Of a stretch of DNA of 64,000 nt, positions 7,043 to 15,439 are shown piece by piece (position 1 is the first letter of the stretch; every line of letters starts with the position of its first letter). This stretch comes from Campylobacteraceae bacterium. Its GTDB lineage: Bacteria > Campylobacterota > Campylobacteria > Campylobacterales > Arcobacteraceae. The stretch is from positions 1 through 64,000 of the forward strand of contig JABSOM010000007.1 of assembly GCA_013215945.1 (NCBI GenBank). Reading direction: 5' to 3'. The translations under genes and the position numbers were made by a program. The notes beneath the pieces are model-generated. The model searched no databases and was not told the origin of the DNA. It saw only the letters and a list, made by a program, of their open reading frames with translations.

Positions 7043-9211
7043 ATGAAGAATGAAAACATTAAATTAAATATATCGGGTATGACTTGTGTTAATTGCAGTA
7101 ATGGAATTAAAAAAGTAACTTCTAAAATGAAAGGTCTTATTAGCTCAGAAGTCAGTTTTGCGAATAATTCTGGCGAATTTGTAGTTGATACTGAATTTTT
7201 AGATAAATCCAAACTCATACAAAAGATAAAATCTCTTGGTTATGATGTAGTTGAAAATTTACATGCGCTGGAAGAGAATAAAGAAAAAGCCTATGTAAAC
7301 TTACGAAATATGTTTATTTTCTCTTTTATTTTAACAGCCGCTATGTTTTATTTAATGTTTAGACCTTTAGGAGATAATACTCAAACAATCGTTTTTGTTT
7401 TAGCTACTTTTGTGCAGTTTATTGCAGGTGGGCGTTTTTATGTACTTTCTTATCAGGCATTAAGTCATAAGAACTATGATATGAATGTACTTGTGGCATT
7501 GGGAACTTCTGCTGCGTATTTTTATTCTGCTTTTGTGGTTTTATTTTCAGAGCTGATTCCAGAAAATATGCGTTTTGTTTATTTTGATGGGGCCAGTGTT
7601 ATTATAACTTTTGTATTATTGGGACGTTTATTAGAAGAGCGTTCACGTGCACGTGCCAGTGATTTTTTAAAAAACCTTATGGATTTAAGTCCTGTAAATG
7701 CTAACTTAATACAAGAAGATGGAAGTATTAAAGAAATAGCTGCAAAAGACTTACAAATAAAAGACAGGGTTTTAATTAAACAAGGCGAAAAAATATCTAC
7801 AGATGCTCTTATTATTGAAGGAAATGCGCAAATTGATGCTTCTATGATTACAGGGGAGTCTTTAGCTGTATATAAAGAAGAAGGCGATGAAATTATTGCA
7901 GGAACTATTAATATACAAGGGACATTAAAAGTAGAGGTTTTAAAACGCTCCACAGATACCCAACTTTCAAAAATTATTGAATTATTAGCCAAAGCACAAA
8001 GCAAACAAATGCCTATTGCTAGGTTTGCTGATAAAGTAGCTAATGTATTTGTGCCTATTGTTATTCTAATAGCTCTTGCCACTTTTATTTTGTGGTACTT
8101 TTTTGTAGGCGATACTTTGAGTGCAATACTTGCTAGTATTTCTGTACTTATTATTTCTTGTCCTTGTGCTCTTGGTCTTGCTACTCCAATTGCAATAGTA
8201 AGCTCTGTTGCAAAAGGGGCTAAAGAAGGAATCTTAATTAAAAACCCTGAGGTCTTAGAAATAATAAAAGACATACATTATGCGGTATTTGATAAAACAG
8301 GTACGTTAACCAAAGGTGAGATAAGTATAAAAGAGATTCTAATTGATAAGGGTCATATAGAAGATATTGCAAGTATTGAGCTTTTAAGTGAGCATCCTAT
8401 TTCTAAAGCCATTGTTAAATATGCAAAAAACAATAATGTAGAAATGAATAAAGTTGTTGAAAACTTAAAAACAATTGCTGGTATGGGAATGGGTGCTAAT
8501 ATAGAAGGAAAAGAAATCTTTATTGGAAATATGCCTTTAATGAAAAAACATGATGTAATGATTCCCAAAGAGAAAGAAGACTTTTATAATGAAACCTTGA
8601 CAAAAGGAAATGGAGTTATTCTTTTAAGTGTTGATAAAATATGTATAGGGGTTATAAGCTTAGAAGATAAATTAAAAGAGGGTGCAATAGAGTTAATAAC
8701 TACTTTAAAGAAAAGAAATATTAAACCCGTACTATTAACAGGGGATAATGAAATAACGGCTAAAAGTGTAGCAGGTATTTTAGGAATAGAAGAAGTATAT
8801 GCACAAGTATTACCCAATGAAAAATATGAAATCATTAAAAAACTGCAAAAGAAATCAAAAGTGATGTTTATAGGAGATGGATTAAATGACTCTATTTCTA
8901 TTAAACAAGCTGATATTGGAGTAACTTTAAATTCTGGTTCTGATATTACTAAAGATGCAGGTGATATAATTTTAATGAACAATGATATAAAAATGGTAGA
9001 AAAAAGCATTGATTTGTCTTTTAAAACCATGAGAATTATAAAACAAAATCTTTTTTGGGCCTTTTTTTACAATGCTTTAGGTATTCCTTTAGCCGCTGGT
9101 GTTTTATATCCGTTTTTTGGAATTTTATTAAGTCCTATGTATGCAGGTATGGCTATGAGTTTTTCTTCTGTAATAGTTGTTTTAAATTCTTTACGATTAA
9201 AACTTTCATAA
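7043..9211 (+). CDS. copA: Copper-translocating P1B-type ATPase
   Basis: 722-aa inner-membrane Cu(I) exporter. It has one N-terminal HMA domain (GMTCVNCSNG, Cys15/Cys18), then transmembrane helices, the actuator TGES at 270-273, the ion-binding CPC motif at 373-375 (SCPCALGLATP), the phosphorylation site DKTGT with Asp417, an SEHPISKAI nucleotide-domain HP motif, and GDGLND in the hinge. A final membrane pair carries the YNALGIP and MSFSSV copper-site motifs of the CopA subgroup. All catalytic residues are intact. The ATG at 7043 follows AAAGGATAAAA. It is third in the operon after the chaperone and ArsR repressor. Confidence 0.95.
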   Translation: MKNENIKLNISGMTCVNCSNGIKKVTSKMKGLISSEVSFANNSGEFVVDTEFLDKSKLIQKIKSLGYDVVENLHALEENKEKAYVNLRNMFIFSFILTAAMFYLMFRPLGDNTQTIVFVLATFVQFIAGGRFYVLSYQALSHKNYDMNVLVALGTSAAYFYSAFVVLFSELIPENMRFVYFDGASVIITFVLLGRLLEERSRARASDFLKNLMDLSPVNANLIQEDGSIKEIAAKDLQIKDRVLIKQGEKISTDALIIEGNAQIDASMITGESLAVYKEEGDEIIAGTINIQGTLKVEVLKRSTDTQLSKIIELLAKAQSKQMPIARFADKVANVFVPIVILIALATFILWYFFVGDTLSAILASISVLIISCPCALGLATPIAIVSSVAKGAKEGILIKNPEVLEIIKDIHYAVFDKTGTLTKGEISIKEILIDKGHIEDIASIELLSEHPISKAIVKYAKNNNVEMNKVVENLKTIAGMGMGANIEGKEIFIGNMPLMKKHDVMIPKEKEDFYNETLTKGNGVILLSVDKICIGVISLEDKLKEGAIELITTLKKRNIKPVLLTGDNEITAKSVAGILGIEEVYAQVLPNEKYEIIKKLQKKSKVMFIGDGLNDSISIKQADIGVTLNSGSDITKDAGDIILMNNDIKMVEKSIDLSFKTMRIIKQNLFWAFFYNALGIPLAAGVLYPFFGILLSPMYAGMAMSFSSVIVVLNSLRLKLS

Positions 9212-9220
9212 AAAAGTCTT

Positions 9221-9237
9221 GTTAAGACATGGTTAAG
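9221..9237 (+). promoter_or_regulatory. Direct-repeat box resembling a CpxR/OmpR-type site
   Basis: GTTAAG occurs at 9221-9226 and 9232-9237 with a 5-base spacer (ACATG), an 11-bp direct repeat. OmpR-family regulators bind such tandem half-sites; the enterobacterial CpxR box is GTAAA-N5-GTAAA. It lies about 85 bases before the CpxP-like gene and two-component pair, so autoregulation is likely (inference). An AT-rich TATAGT at 9250-9255 could be the -10. Confidence 0.5.
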
Positions 9238-9285
9238 ATAAAGTTCATATAGTATTAAAAGAAGCATGTAATAATTTTAAATCAA

Positions 9286-9305
9286 AAACATCTTAGGGTG
9301 TTTTA
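9286..9305 (+). other. Leader hairpin before the CpxP-like gene
   Basis: AAAACATC (9286-9293), loop TTAG, GGTGTTTT (9298-9305): an 8-bp stem with one wobble, ending seven bases before AAGGACAAA and the ATG. It could affect translation of the envelope protein gene. No sequence similarity to a known riboswitch is seen. Confidence 0.3.
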
Positions 9306-9320
9306 ATTTAAGGACAAAAT

Positions 9321-9785
9321 ATGAAAAAAAGAATTATTACAGGAATGCTTATTTCTGCTGTTTTAGCTTCAGGTGTATTTGCAGGATCAATGCATAAAAA
9401 AGATGACAATCATAAGGGAAATTTTAAAAAATACCATATGATGAAACAAGGGAAAAAGATGCCCTTCTTTTCAAGCCTAAAAAAAGTATATTTAAGTGAA
9501 CAACAAAAAACTGAGATTAAAAAGATTATGGGTGAACATAAACGAACATCATTTACCAGTGATGCTTTTACATCTACTTCTTTTGATAAAAGTAAGTATA
9601 TCTCTCTTGTAAAAAACAAAAAAGAAAAGATGTTAGAATCAAAAGCCAATTTAATTGAAAAAGTATATGCAGTATTAAATACAAAACAAAAAGAAGAACT
9701 AAAAAAACGATTGGATGATAAAAAAGAAAGAATGTTATCACGACATAACAAAAGGTTTAATAATGACAAAGATATTAATGGTTGA
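9321..9785 (+). CDS. CpxP/Spy-like periplasmic protein
   Basis: 154-aa exported protein: MKKRIITGMLISAVLASGVFAGS is a clear signal peptide with cleavage near residue 22. The mature part is small, helical and very basic. Two segments, LSEQQKTEIKKIM and LNTKQKEELKKRL, are LTxxQ-like repeats, the hallmark of the CpxP/Spy/ZraP family of periplasmic chaperones and envelope-stress sensors. Its 3' end overlaps the following response regulator by 23 bases, so it belongs to that operon, the same arrangement as cpxP beside cpxRA. Binding of metals or misfolded proteins is inferred only. Confidence 0.75.
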   Translation: MKKRIITGMLISAVLASGVFAGSMHKKDDNHKGNFKKYHMMKQGKKMPFFSSLKKVYLSEQQKTEIKKIMGEHKRTSFTSDAFTSTSFDKSKYISLVKNKKEKMLESKANLIEKVYAVLNTKQKEELKKRLDDKKERMLSRHNKRFNNDKDING

Positions 9786-10437
9786 AGACGATAGTGAGTT
9801 AGCAGAAATGTTAACTCAATATCTTTTAAAATTTAATATAGAAGTAACAAATTTTGAAGATCCTTTTTTAGGACTTAGTGCTTTAAAAATAAATAAATAT
9901 GATTTGGTGATTTTGGATTTGACTCTTCCCGGAATGGATGGTTTGGATGTATGTAAAGCTATTTTAGAAAATCATGATATTCCTATTATTATTTCAAGTG
10001 CGAGAAGTGATATCAGTGATAAAGTTTCTGCTTTACAATTAGGGGCTGATGATTATTTGCCTAAACCTTATGATCCAAGAGAGTTAGAAATACGAATTAA
10101 AACCATTCTTAGGCGTTTTAATAAAAGTATTAAAATAAAAGAAGAGAAAAAAATCTTTGTTCTAGATGAAGAGAAAAAAACAATCAAAAAAAACAATCTT
10201 GTACTTAAATTAACAGCTGCTGAATATGAAGTACTGTCTTTGTTTTTGAAACGAGTGGATTTTATTATCTCAAGAGAAGACATATTTGAACATTCAAATT
10301 TATTAAATTCTGATTATGACAATGTTGGCTCATTATCTGTTATAATAAACAGAATAAGACATAAAATTGAAGAGAATACTAAAGATCCAAAATATCTTCA
10401 TACAATCCGAGGAATGGGGTATAAATTCACACAATGA
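9763..10437 (+). CDS. OmpR-family response regulator
   Basis: 224-aa two-domain regulator. The receiver domain occupies about residues 1-115 with acidic pocket Glu8-Asp9-Asp10, phospho-acceptor Asp52 in LVILDLTLPGMDG and the DDYLPKPY lysine. A winged-helix DNA-binding domain follows (LKLTAAEYEVLSLFLKR ... VINRIRHKIEENTKDPKYLHTIRGMGYKF). An in-frame ATG lies at 9715, but the start at 9763 is chosen because AAAAGG precedes it and MTKILMVEDD is the normal family N-terminus. It overlaps the CpxP-like gene upstream and the kinase downstream (ATGA), making a tight three-gene stress-response operon. Confidence 0.93.
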   Translation: MTKILMVEDDSELAEMLTQYLLKFNIEVTNFEDPFLGLSALKINKYDLVILDLTLPGMDGLDVCKAILENHDIPIIISSARSDISDKVSALQLGADDYLPKPYDPRELEIRIKTILRRFNKSIKIKEEKKIFVLDEEKKTIKKNNLVLKLTAAEYEVLSLFLKRVDFIISREDIFEHSNLLNSDYDNVGSLSVIINRIRHKIEENTKDPKYLHTIRGMGYKFTQ

Positions 10438-11702
10438 ACAGACAATCAATATTTTTTACAATAACAATATCCTTTATTATTTCACTAATACTTGTTACGA
10501 GCTCTTTTGTAGTTCTTTTAATTAATGATTATAAAAATGAAAACCGCGAATTAAAGAAACGATATTTTCCAATAGCTCAAATGGTGTTAACAAGCCAAAT
10601 GAAAAATAATAAACGTTATGCATCTTCATTTTCTAATAAAAAACATGCGAATTTTAAAGAAAACATAGAAGCAATGAATTTAGAGATTATTTCTAAACCA
10701 GGTGCTCAAAATGCAATCACGTATAATCCAATGACAAAAGTTTTGGTAAAAAAGAGTATTAAACATGGAGTAGTTCGTGTTATTTCCTTGAATAATTCTT
10801 TATACTTATATATAAAAGATAGAAAAAGAACTTTTTTATTAAAAGACAATAATGATGTTTTTGAGAATACAAGAATTTATTTAATCTTGGTTTTTGCTGT
10901 TATTTTTATTACCTTGATTGTTTCTTTTATCACAACCTTACGAAAACTCTATCCTTTAAAAATATTAAAAGATAAAGTAAAAATGCTGGGAGATGAACAT
11001 TTTGATTTTAAATGTTGTGATACTAATAAACTCGATGAGGTATCTGTTTTAGCCAAAGAATTTAAAAATGCGGCCGATAAATTAAAACAAATAAAAGAGG
11101 CAAGAAATATTTTCATTAGAAATATTATGCATGAATTAAAAACACCTATTACAAAAGGAAAGTTTTTAAGTGAACTTGATAATAGTGAAAAAAATGATGA
11201 AAAATTGAAGAATGTTTTTAATCGTTTAGAATCCCTTATTAATGAATTTTCTTCTATTGAGGAACTTATTTCTTCTACCAGTAATATTGAAAAAAATGAC
11301 TATTTTTTAGCCGATGTTATTGACAATGCTTCTGATATGCTTTTATTGGATGACGATGTAATTATTAATAAATACTCTAATAAAAAACTCAATATAAACT
11401 TCAAACTTTTCTCAGTTGCTGTTAAAAATTTATTGGACAATGCGATTAAATATTCAAATTCTTCAACGGTACGCATTGAGAGTAATGACGAAAATGAGAT
11501 TTTATTTATTAATGATGGAAAAAAACTTTTGCACCCTTTAGAAGATTATTTTGAACCTTTTTTCATGAATGAAGATAAAAGTAAAGAAGGTTTTGGCTTG
11601 GGTTTATATATTGTAAATGCGATTTTAAAAGCCAATGAATATGAATTAAAATATATTTATGAAAATGAAGAAAATATATTTATTATAAAAGCTAAATCCT
11701 AA
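10434..11702 (+). CDS. Sensor histidine kinase
   Basis: 422-aa inner-membrane kinase partnering the preceding response regulator (4-base overlap). TM1 is at about residues 6-30, followed by a basic periplasmic sensor region of about 110 residues, TM2 near 145-165, a HAMP-like linker, the H-box RNIMHELKTPITK with His233, an N-box NLLDNAIKYS and a G-box GFGLGLYIV. The ATP-binding domain is compact. The lysine-rich periplasmic domain would suit interaction with the CpxP-like protein encoded two genes upstream. The signal sensed is unknown; envelope stress is the best guess from context. Confidence 0.9.
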   Translation: MNRQSIFFTITISFIISLILVTSSFVVLLINDYKNENRELKKRYFPIAQMVLTSQMKNNKRYASSFSNKKHANFKENIEAMNLEIISKPGAQNAITYNPMTKVLVKKSIKHGVVRVISLNNSLYLYIKDRKRTFLLKDNNDVFENTRIYLILVFAVIFITLIVSFITTLRKLYPLKILKDKVKMLGDEHFDFKCCDTNKLDEVSVLAKEFKNAADKLKQIKEARNIFIRNIMHELKTPITKGKFLSELDNSEKNDEKLKNVFNRLESLINEFSSIEELISSTSNIEKNDYFLADVIDNASDMLLLDDDVIINKYSNKKLNINFKLFSVAVKNLLDNAIKYSNSSTVRIESNDENEILFINDGKKLLHPLEDYFEPFFMNEDKSKEGFGLGLYIVNAILKANEYELKYIYENEENIFIIKAKS

Positions 11703-11711
11703 GGACACGAT

Positions 11712-12857
11712 ATATACGACATTGCAATTATTGGAGCAGGTGCTAGTGGTTTGATGCTAGGCTCATTATTAAAGAAAAATCAAAAAATATGTATTATAGA
11801 TTCTAATGCCAAAATTGGCGCAAAAATTAGAGTAAGTGGTGGAGCTAAGTGTAATATCACGAATGAAGTAGTAACAAGTGATAATTATTTGGGTGAAAAA
11901 AACTTTGTTCAAAATATTCTTAATGCGTATTCTTCTGGAAAAATGTTAGATTTTTGTAAAAAGAATGCTTTAGAAACAATTTTTAATGAAAAAATTGTAA
12001 AAGGTACATACTTTTGTAGAAGCTCAAAAGATGTAAATGATATGTTTTCTAAACTAAATTCTCATGTAATATGGCATTTAAATACAACAGTTACTGAACT
12101 TTTATACAAAGATCATTATGAAATTAAAACATCAGCCAAAAGTATTTATGCCAAAAAAGTCATTATTGCCAGTGGGGGAATATCTTTTAAATCTTTAGGG
12201 GCCAGTTCTATTGCGTATGATATAGCTAAATCATACCAACATGAAGTCTCGCGATTAGATCCCGCGCTTGCTGGATTTACTGTACAAAAAGACCAGTTTT
12301 GGTTTAAAGAATTATCCGGCGTGTCTTTATATTGCCAAGCAAAAGTAGGACACAAAACCTTTAATGGAAATATTCTTTTTGCTCACAAAGGAATTACCGG
12401 GCCTATTATTTTAAATTCTTCTTTGTATTGGAATAAAGGGCTTATGTCTTTGGACTTTTTGCCCAATCAGGATTTAAAATCTTTTTTTAAATCCAATAAA
12501 AAGATTTCTTCGGCTCTTCCTTTGGTCAAACGTTTTGTTTTGGCTTTTTTAGCTTCAATTGATTTAGAAGATAAAGCTATTTCCTCTTTAAACAAAGAAG
12601 AAAAAGAAAAATTGTATAAACTAAAAAATTATGAATTCGCACCTGCTGGAAATTTTGGTTATACGAAAGCAGAAGTAACTAAAGGTGGGATTTTAACGTC
12701 ACAAGTAGATGATAAAACCATGGAGAGTAAAATACAAAAAGATTTGTATTTTATTGGAGAGTGTTTAGATGTAACAGGGGAGCTTGGCGGTTTTAATTTT
12801 CAGTTTGCTTGGTCAAGTGCATACGTATGCGCTAAAGCTTTAAACTCTAATATATAA
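11712..12857 (+). CDS. BaiN/HI0933-family flavoprotein (apparent ATA start)
   Basis: FAD/NAD(P)-binding oxidoreductase of the YhiN/HI0933 family, about 381 aa. The dinucleotide-binding motif IIGAGASGLM lies upstream of the first ATG (11751), so translation must begin earlier. The same-frame stop at 11700-11702 leaves only GGA CAC GAT ATA TAC before it. ATA at 11712 has AAGGA six bases upstream and gives the family-like N-terminus (M)YDIAIIGAG. Other family motifs are SGGAKCNITN, ASGGISFKSLGASS, HKGITGP, KGGI and ECLDVTGELGGFNFQFAWSSA. The start therefore looks like a rare ATA codon, or an ATG altered by mutation or sequencing error. Function in the cell is unknown. Confidence 0.85.
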   Translation: MYDIAIIGAGASGLMLGSLLKKNQKICIIDSNAKIGAKIRVSGGAKCNITNEVVTSDNYLGEKNFVQNILNAYSSGKMLDFCKKNALETIFNEKIVKGTYFCRSSKDVNDMFSKLNSHVIWHLNTTVTELLYKDHYEIKTSAKSIYAKKVIIASGGISFKSLGASSIAYDIAKSYQHEVSRLDPALAGFTVQKDQFWFKELSGVSLYCQAKVGHKTFNGNILFAHKGITGPIILNSSLYWNKGLMSLDFLPNQDLKSFFKSNKKISSALPLVKRFVLAFLASIDLEDKAISSLNKEEKEKLYKLKNYEFAPAGNFGYTKAEVTKGGILTSQVDDKTMESKIQKDLYFIGECLDVTGELGGFNFQFAWSSAYVCAKALNSNI

Positions 12858-12913
12858 GAGCCTTGATATAATGGCAAAAAATAATTCATAATTATGAATA
12901 CTTAGGACAGACA

Positions 12914-13726
12914 TTGAGAGTTGCATTTATTGGAGATATAGTAGGGCGTCCAGGCCGAAGAATTATTGAAGCAAATTTGAAAAAAATAATTGAAGAACAT
13001 AATATTGATTTTGTAATTGCAAATGGTGAAAATGCCTCTCATGGTTTTGGATTAACGGTTAAAAATGCCAATGAACTTTTTAAAGTGGGAATTGATTTAA
13101 TTACGGGTGGAAATCATTCTTTTGATAAAAAACAAGATATGTTTGCTCTTTTAGAAAGTTACAATGTATTAAGACCTGATAATTATCCCGCTGGTTTAGT
13201 TGGAAGTGGAATTAAAATTTTTGAAGTGAAGGGTGAAAAATTGGCTGTTATTAATTTAATGGGACAATTTTCTATGCCTACATGCGAAAATCCATTTAAC
13301 TGGGCTACAAGATTAGTTGAAGATTTAGAAAATCAAGGGGTTAAAAATATTTTTATTGATTTTCATGCTGAAGCTACGAGTGAAAAACGTGTAATGATGA
13401 TGATGTTTGAAGGCAGAGTTTCTGGCATTTGTGGAACACATACCCACGTAAGTACGGATGATTTACAAATTGTACGTGGTACTACGTATTTAAGTGATAT
13501 TGGTTTAACGGGATGCAGAGACAATGTTATTGGTATGGATAAAAAAGTTCCTATTCAAAAAGCAACTACAGGATTAGGTGGGCATTTTCAAGTTCCTACT
13601 TCTTGTAAACCTATTTTACAAATGTTAGTAATGGATTATGAAAATGGAAAAAGCATTGATGCGTTTAAAATTAAATACTTAGGCAATAAAAATGAAACAA
13701 TCATCACTAAAGCCATGCTTGAATAA
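12914..13726 (+). CDS. YmdB-family metallophosphoesterase
   Basis: 270-aa TIGR00282-type calcineurin-like phosphodiesterase; the Bacillus homologue YmdB hydrolyses 2',3'-cyclic nucleotides and affects RNA turnover and biofilm. Metal ligands are visible: Asp8 in FIGDIVGRPGR, Glu39-Asn40 in ANGENASHGFG, the GGNHSFDKK motif, DFHAEATSEK and GTHTHVSTDD. The start is TTG at 12914, where MRVAFIGDIVG begins as in the family. A TAGGACAGACA upstream supplies the ribosome site. It overlaps the next gene by 35 bases. The physiological substrate here is not known. Confidence 0.9.
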   Translation: MRVAFIGDIVGRPGRRIIEANLKKIIEEHNIDFVIANGENASHGFGLTVKNANELFKVGIDLITGGNHSFDKKQDMFALLESYNVLRPDNYPAGLVGSGIKIFEVKGEKLAVINLMGQFSMPTCENPFNWATRLVEDLENQGVKNIFIDFHAEATSEKRVMMMMFEGRVSGICGTHTHVSTDDLQIVRGTTYLSDIGLTGCRDNVIGMDKKVPIQKATTGLGGHFQVPTSCKPILQMLVMDYENGKSIDAFKIKYLGNKNETIITKAMLE

Positions 13727-14354
13727 AATAGAAAACTCTTATGAGCTTTTTTTATTTTTAAAAAAACAAAATCTTTTAGAAGGTGCCTCTTTATATTGGT
13801 GGCCTTCTAAAAATGATTTTGAAGTGTTAATCGGTGCTATTTTAACCCAAAATACTAAATGGGAAAACGCAGAAAAATCTCTTAAAAACCTCTCAAGCTT
13901 GCATTATGATAATTTGGAAAGCCTCGCTAATGCAGACCTAGAAACACTTATTATTGCTATTACTCCCAGTGGTTTTAAAAATCAAAAATCCATACGTATA
14001 AAAAAATTGTGTTTAAATATTATTGAAACTTTTGGAAGCTTTGAAAACTTCCAAAAACAAGCCACTAGGTCTTGGTTATTAGAACAAAAAGGAATAGGAC
14101 CTGAAACAGCTGATGCAGTAATGTGTTATTGTTTGCACAGAGATGAAATGGTAGTAGATGCTTATGCCAATAGATTATTGAAAAAATTTGATTATGATTT
14201 TGATTGTTATGAGGATTTGAAATATTGGTTAGAATATGGAATTAATGAAAATTTTGATAAAATATCCAAAATTTACCCCTATGAAATTGATTTAAATACG
14301 GTGTATTGTAGATTTCATGGAAAAATTGTTGAGTATATGAAAAAAAATAAGTAA
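13692..14354 (+). CDS. magIII: 3-methyladenine DNA glycosylase III
   Basis: 220-aa helix-hairpin-helix base-excision-repair glycosylase of the endonuclease III superfamily that removes 3-methyladenine. It resembles the Helicobacter pylori MagIII: WWPxxxxFEVLIGAILTQNTKW at about residues 36-57, the HhH stretch WLLEQKGIGPETADAVMCYCL (about 129-149), VVDAYANRLLKK carrying the catalytic Asp, and the C-terminal YCRFHGKIVEYMKK. The four-cysteine iron-sulfur cluster of Nth is absent, as in MagIII. It begins inside ymdB (35-base overlap), so the two are cotranscribed. Confidence 0.9.
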   Translation: MKQSSLKPCLNKIENSYELFLFLKKQNLLEGASLYWWPSKNDFEVLIGAILTQNTKWENAEKSLKNLSSLHYDNLESLANADLETLIIAITPSGFKNQKSIRIKKLCLNIIETFGSFENFQKQATRSWLLEQKGIGPETADAVMCYCLHRDEMVVDAYANRLLKKFDYDFDCYEDLKYWLEYGINENFDKISKIYPYEIDLNTVYCRFHGKIVEYMKKNK

Positions 14355-14366
14355 AAAGGTATTTCT

Positions 14367-15158
14367 TTGATAATAATTCCTCAAACTAAAGGTGGCGTTG
14401 GAAAATCTACAGTAGCTATGCAAATAGTAGCTCCTTATTTATATAAAAAACATGGCAAAAAAATTACCTATATAGAAATCGATGATGAAAACAATGATTC
14501 TAATTCTTTTACAAGAACGAATATTGTAAATAAAAGAATGCTGGGAACGAACCGCATTACAGAACTTGATGAACTTATTTTAATGGATGATAATCATCAC
14601 GTAATAGTAGATGTTGGTGGAAATAAAACATCTTCTTTGGTACTTGAAGAAATAAAAAAAGTAGGTTCTTTTGGTAATATTAAGTGGATTATTCCTTTAG
14701 GGGATGGAGAACTTGATGGTAAAAATGCCATAGCTACTATGAAAAAGATTAGAAAAATTGAAGACAATTCAGAAGACAACATTATTTTTGCTTTAAACAG
14801 AGCAATCTCGATGGAAGCTGATTATATAGAAGAACAATTTATAAACTTTTTTGGACATAAATATTTAGATTCAAAATCTGTTATTTGTGATTATGTAAAA
14901 AACCCTAATTATTTTGCAGTAAAAAATGATAAAGTAATTACCATGAGCAGATATTTAGGTTCAACTGTTTGGGAAATGGCATATAATAACACTGATTTTG
15001 CAAAAAAAGCGGTGGAAGCAAAAGAGTTAGGTGATATAGATATGGCTAGAAAGTATTTGTTTTTTAGACGTATTCAAACAGAATCAAAAGATTACGTATT
15101 AAATGTACTTAATCCAATTTTTTGTGAACTAGACAGATGGGTTGATATTAAAAAATGA
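14367..15158 (+). CDS. ParA/MinD-like P-loop ATPase, no ParB partner
   Basis: 263-aa deviant-Walker ATPase. The N-terminus MIIIPQTKGGVGKSTVAMQ carries the KGGVGKST signature of ParA/MinD proteins, and HHVIVDVGGNKTS supplies the Walker B-like strand. The middle and C-terminal parts do not resemble classical chromosomal ParA or MinD; they recall TraL-type or plasmid-derived ATPases, but this is only an impression. The start is TTG at 14367. No parB or parS-like repeat is nearby. The next gene, overlapping by 4 bases, encodes a small tail-anchored protein, so the two may form a two-component ATPase/membrane-anchor system of unknown function. Confidence 0.75.
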   Translation: MIIIPQTKGGVGKSTVAMQIVAPYLYKKHGKKITYIEIDDENNDSNSFTRTNIVNKRMLGTNRITELDELILMDDNHHVIVDVGGNKTSSLVLEEIKKVGSFGNIKWIIPLGDGELDGKNAIATMKKIRKIEDNSEDNIIFALNRAISMEADYIEEQFINFFGHKYLDSKSVICDYVKNPNYFAVKNDKVITMSRYLGSTVWEMAYNNTDFAKKAVEAKELGDIDMARKYLFFRRIQTESKDYVLNVLNPIFCELDRWVDIKK

Positions 15159-15403
15159 GTGAAATGAGTTTTAAGCAGGCAAAAGAAATTGTCGAGCATT
15201 TAGAATTATCAGAAATTTCATTAAAAAAGACATTAACCTATGTCCATAAATCTACAAACAATCTAAATCTTTCTCTTGTTAAACAACAAGAATTATTAGA
15301 TGCTGTGCCAAAAGCGCAAAAAAAAGTAAATACGTTAAAACTAGTACTTGTTTTAAATGTGGGCTTTATTTTGGGACTAATAGCTGGAAAATTCTTATTC
15401 TAA
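15155..15403 (+). CDS. Small tail-anchored protein coupled to the ParA-like ATPase
   Basis: 82 aa, no family recognised. The first 60 residues are soluble and predicted helical/coiled (FKQAKEIVEHLELSEISLKK, then NLSLVKQQELLDAVPKAQKK). The C-terminus is a single hydrophobic helix VLVLNVGFILGLIAGKFLF at about residues 64-82, which suggests a tail anchor in the inner membrane. The ATG overlaps the stop of the ATPase gene (ATGA), indicating translational coupling and probably matched amounts. It may tether or regulate the ATPase at the membrane; this is inference from gene arrangement only. Confidence 0.65.
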   Translation: MSEMSFKQAKEIVEHLELSEISLKKTLTYVHKSTNNLNLSLVKQQELLDAVPKAQKKVNTLKLVLVLNVGFILGLIAGKFLF

Positions 15404-15439
15404 AAAATTAAAAAATTAATATATATTCAAGGAAGACAA

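Noticed and set aside
7579-8274. Long open frame antisense to copA
   Set aside because: It lies wholly within an intact CopA with all catalytic motifs, has no ribosome site, and its composition is the complement of the CopA codons.
9432-9441. A further CATATG inside the CpxP-like coding region as an ArsR box
   Set aside because: Single copy within a coding sequence and not phased with the promoter boxes; expected by chance in AT-rich DNA.
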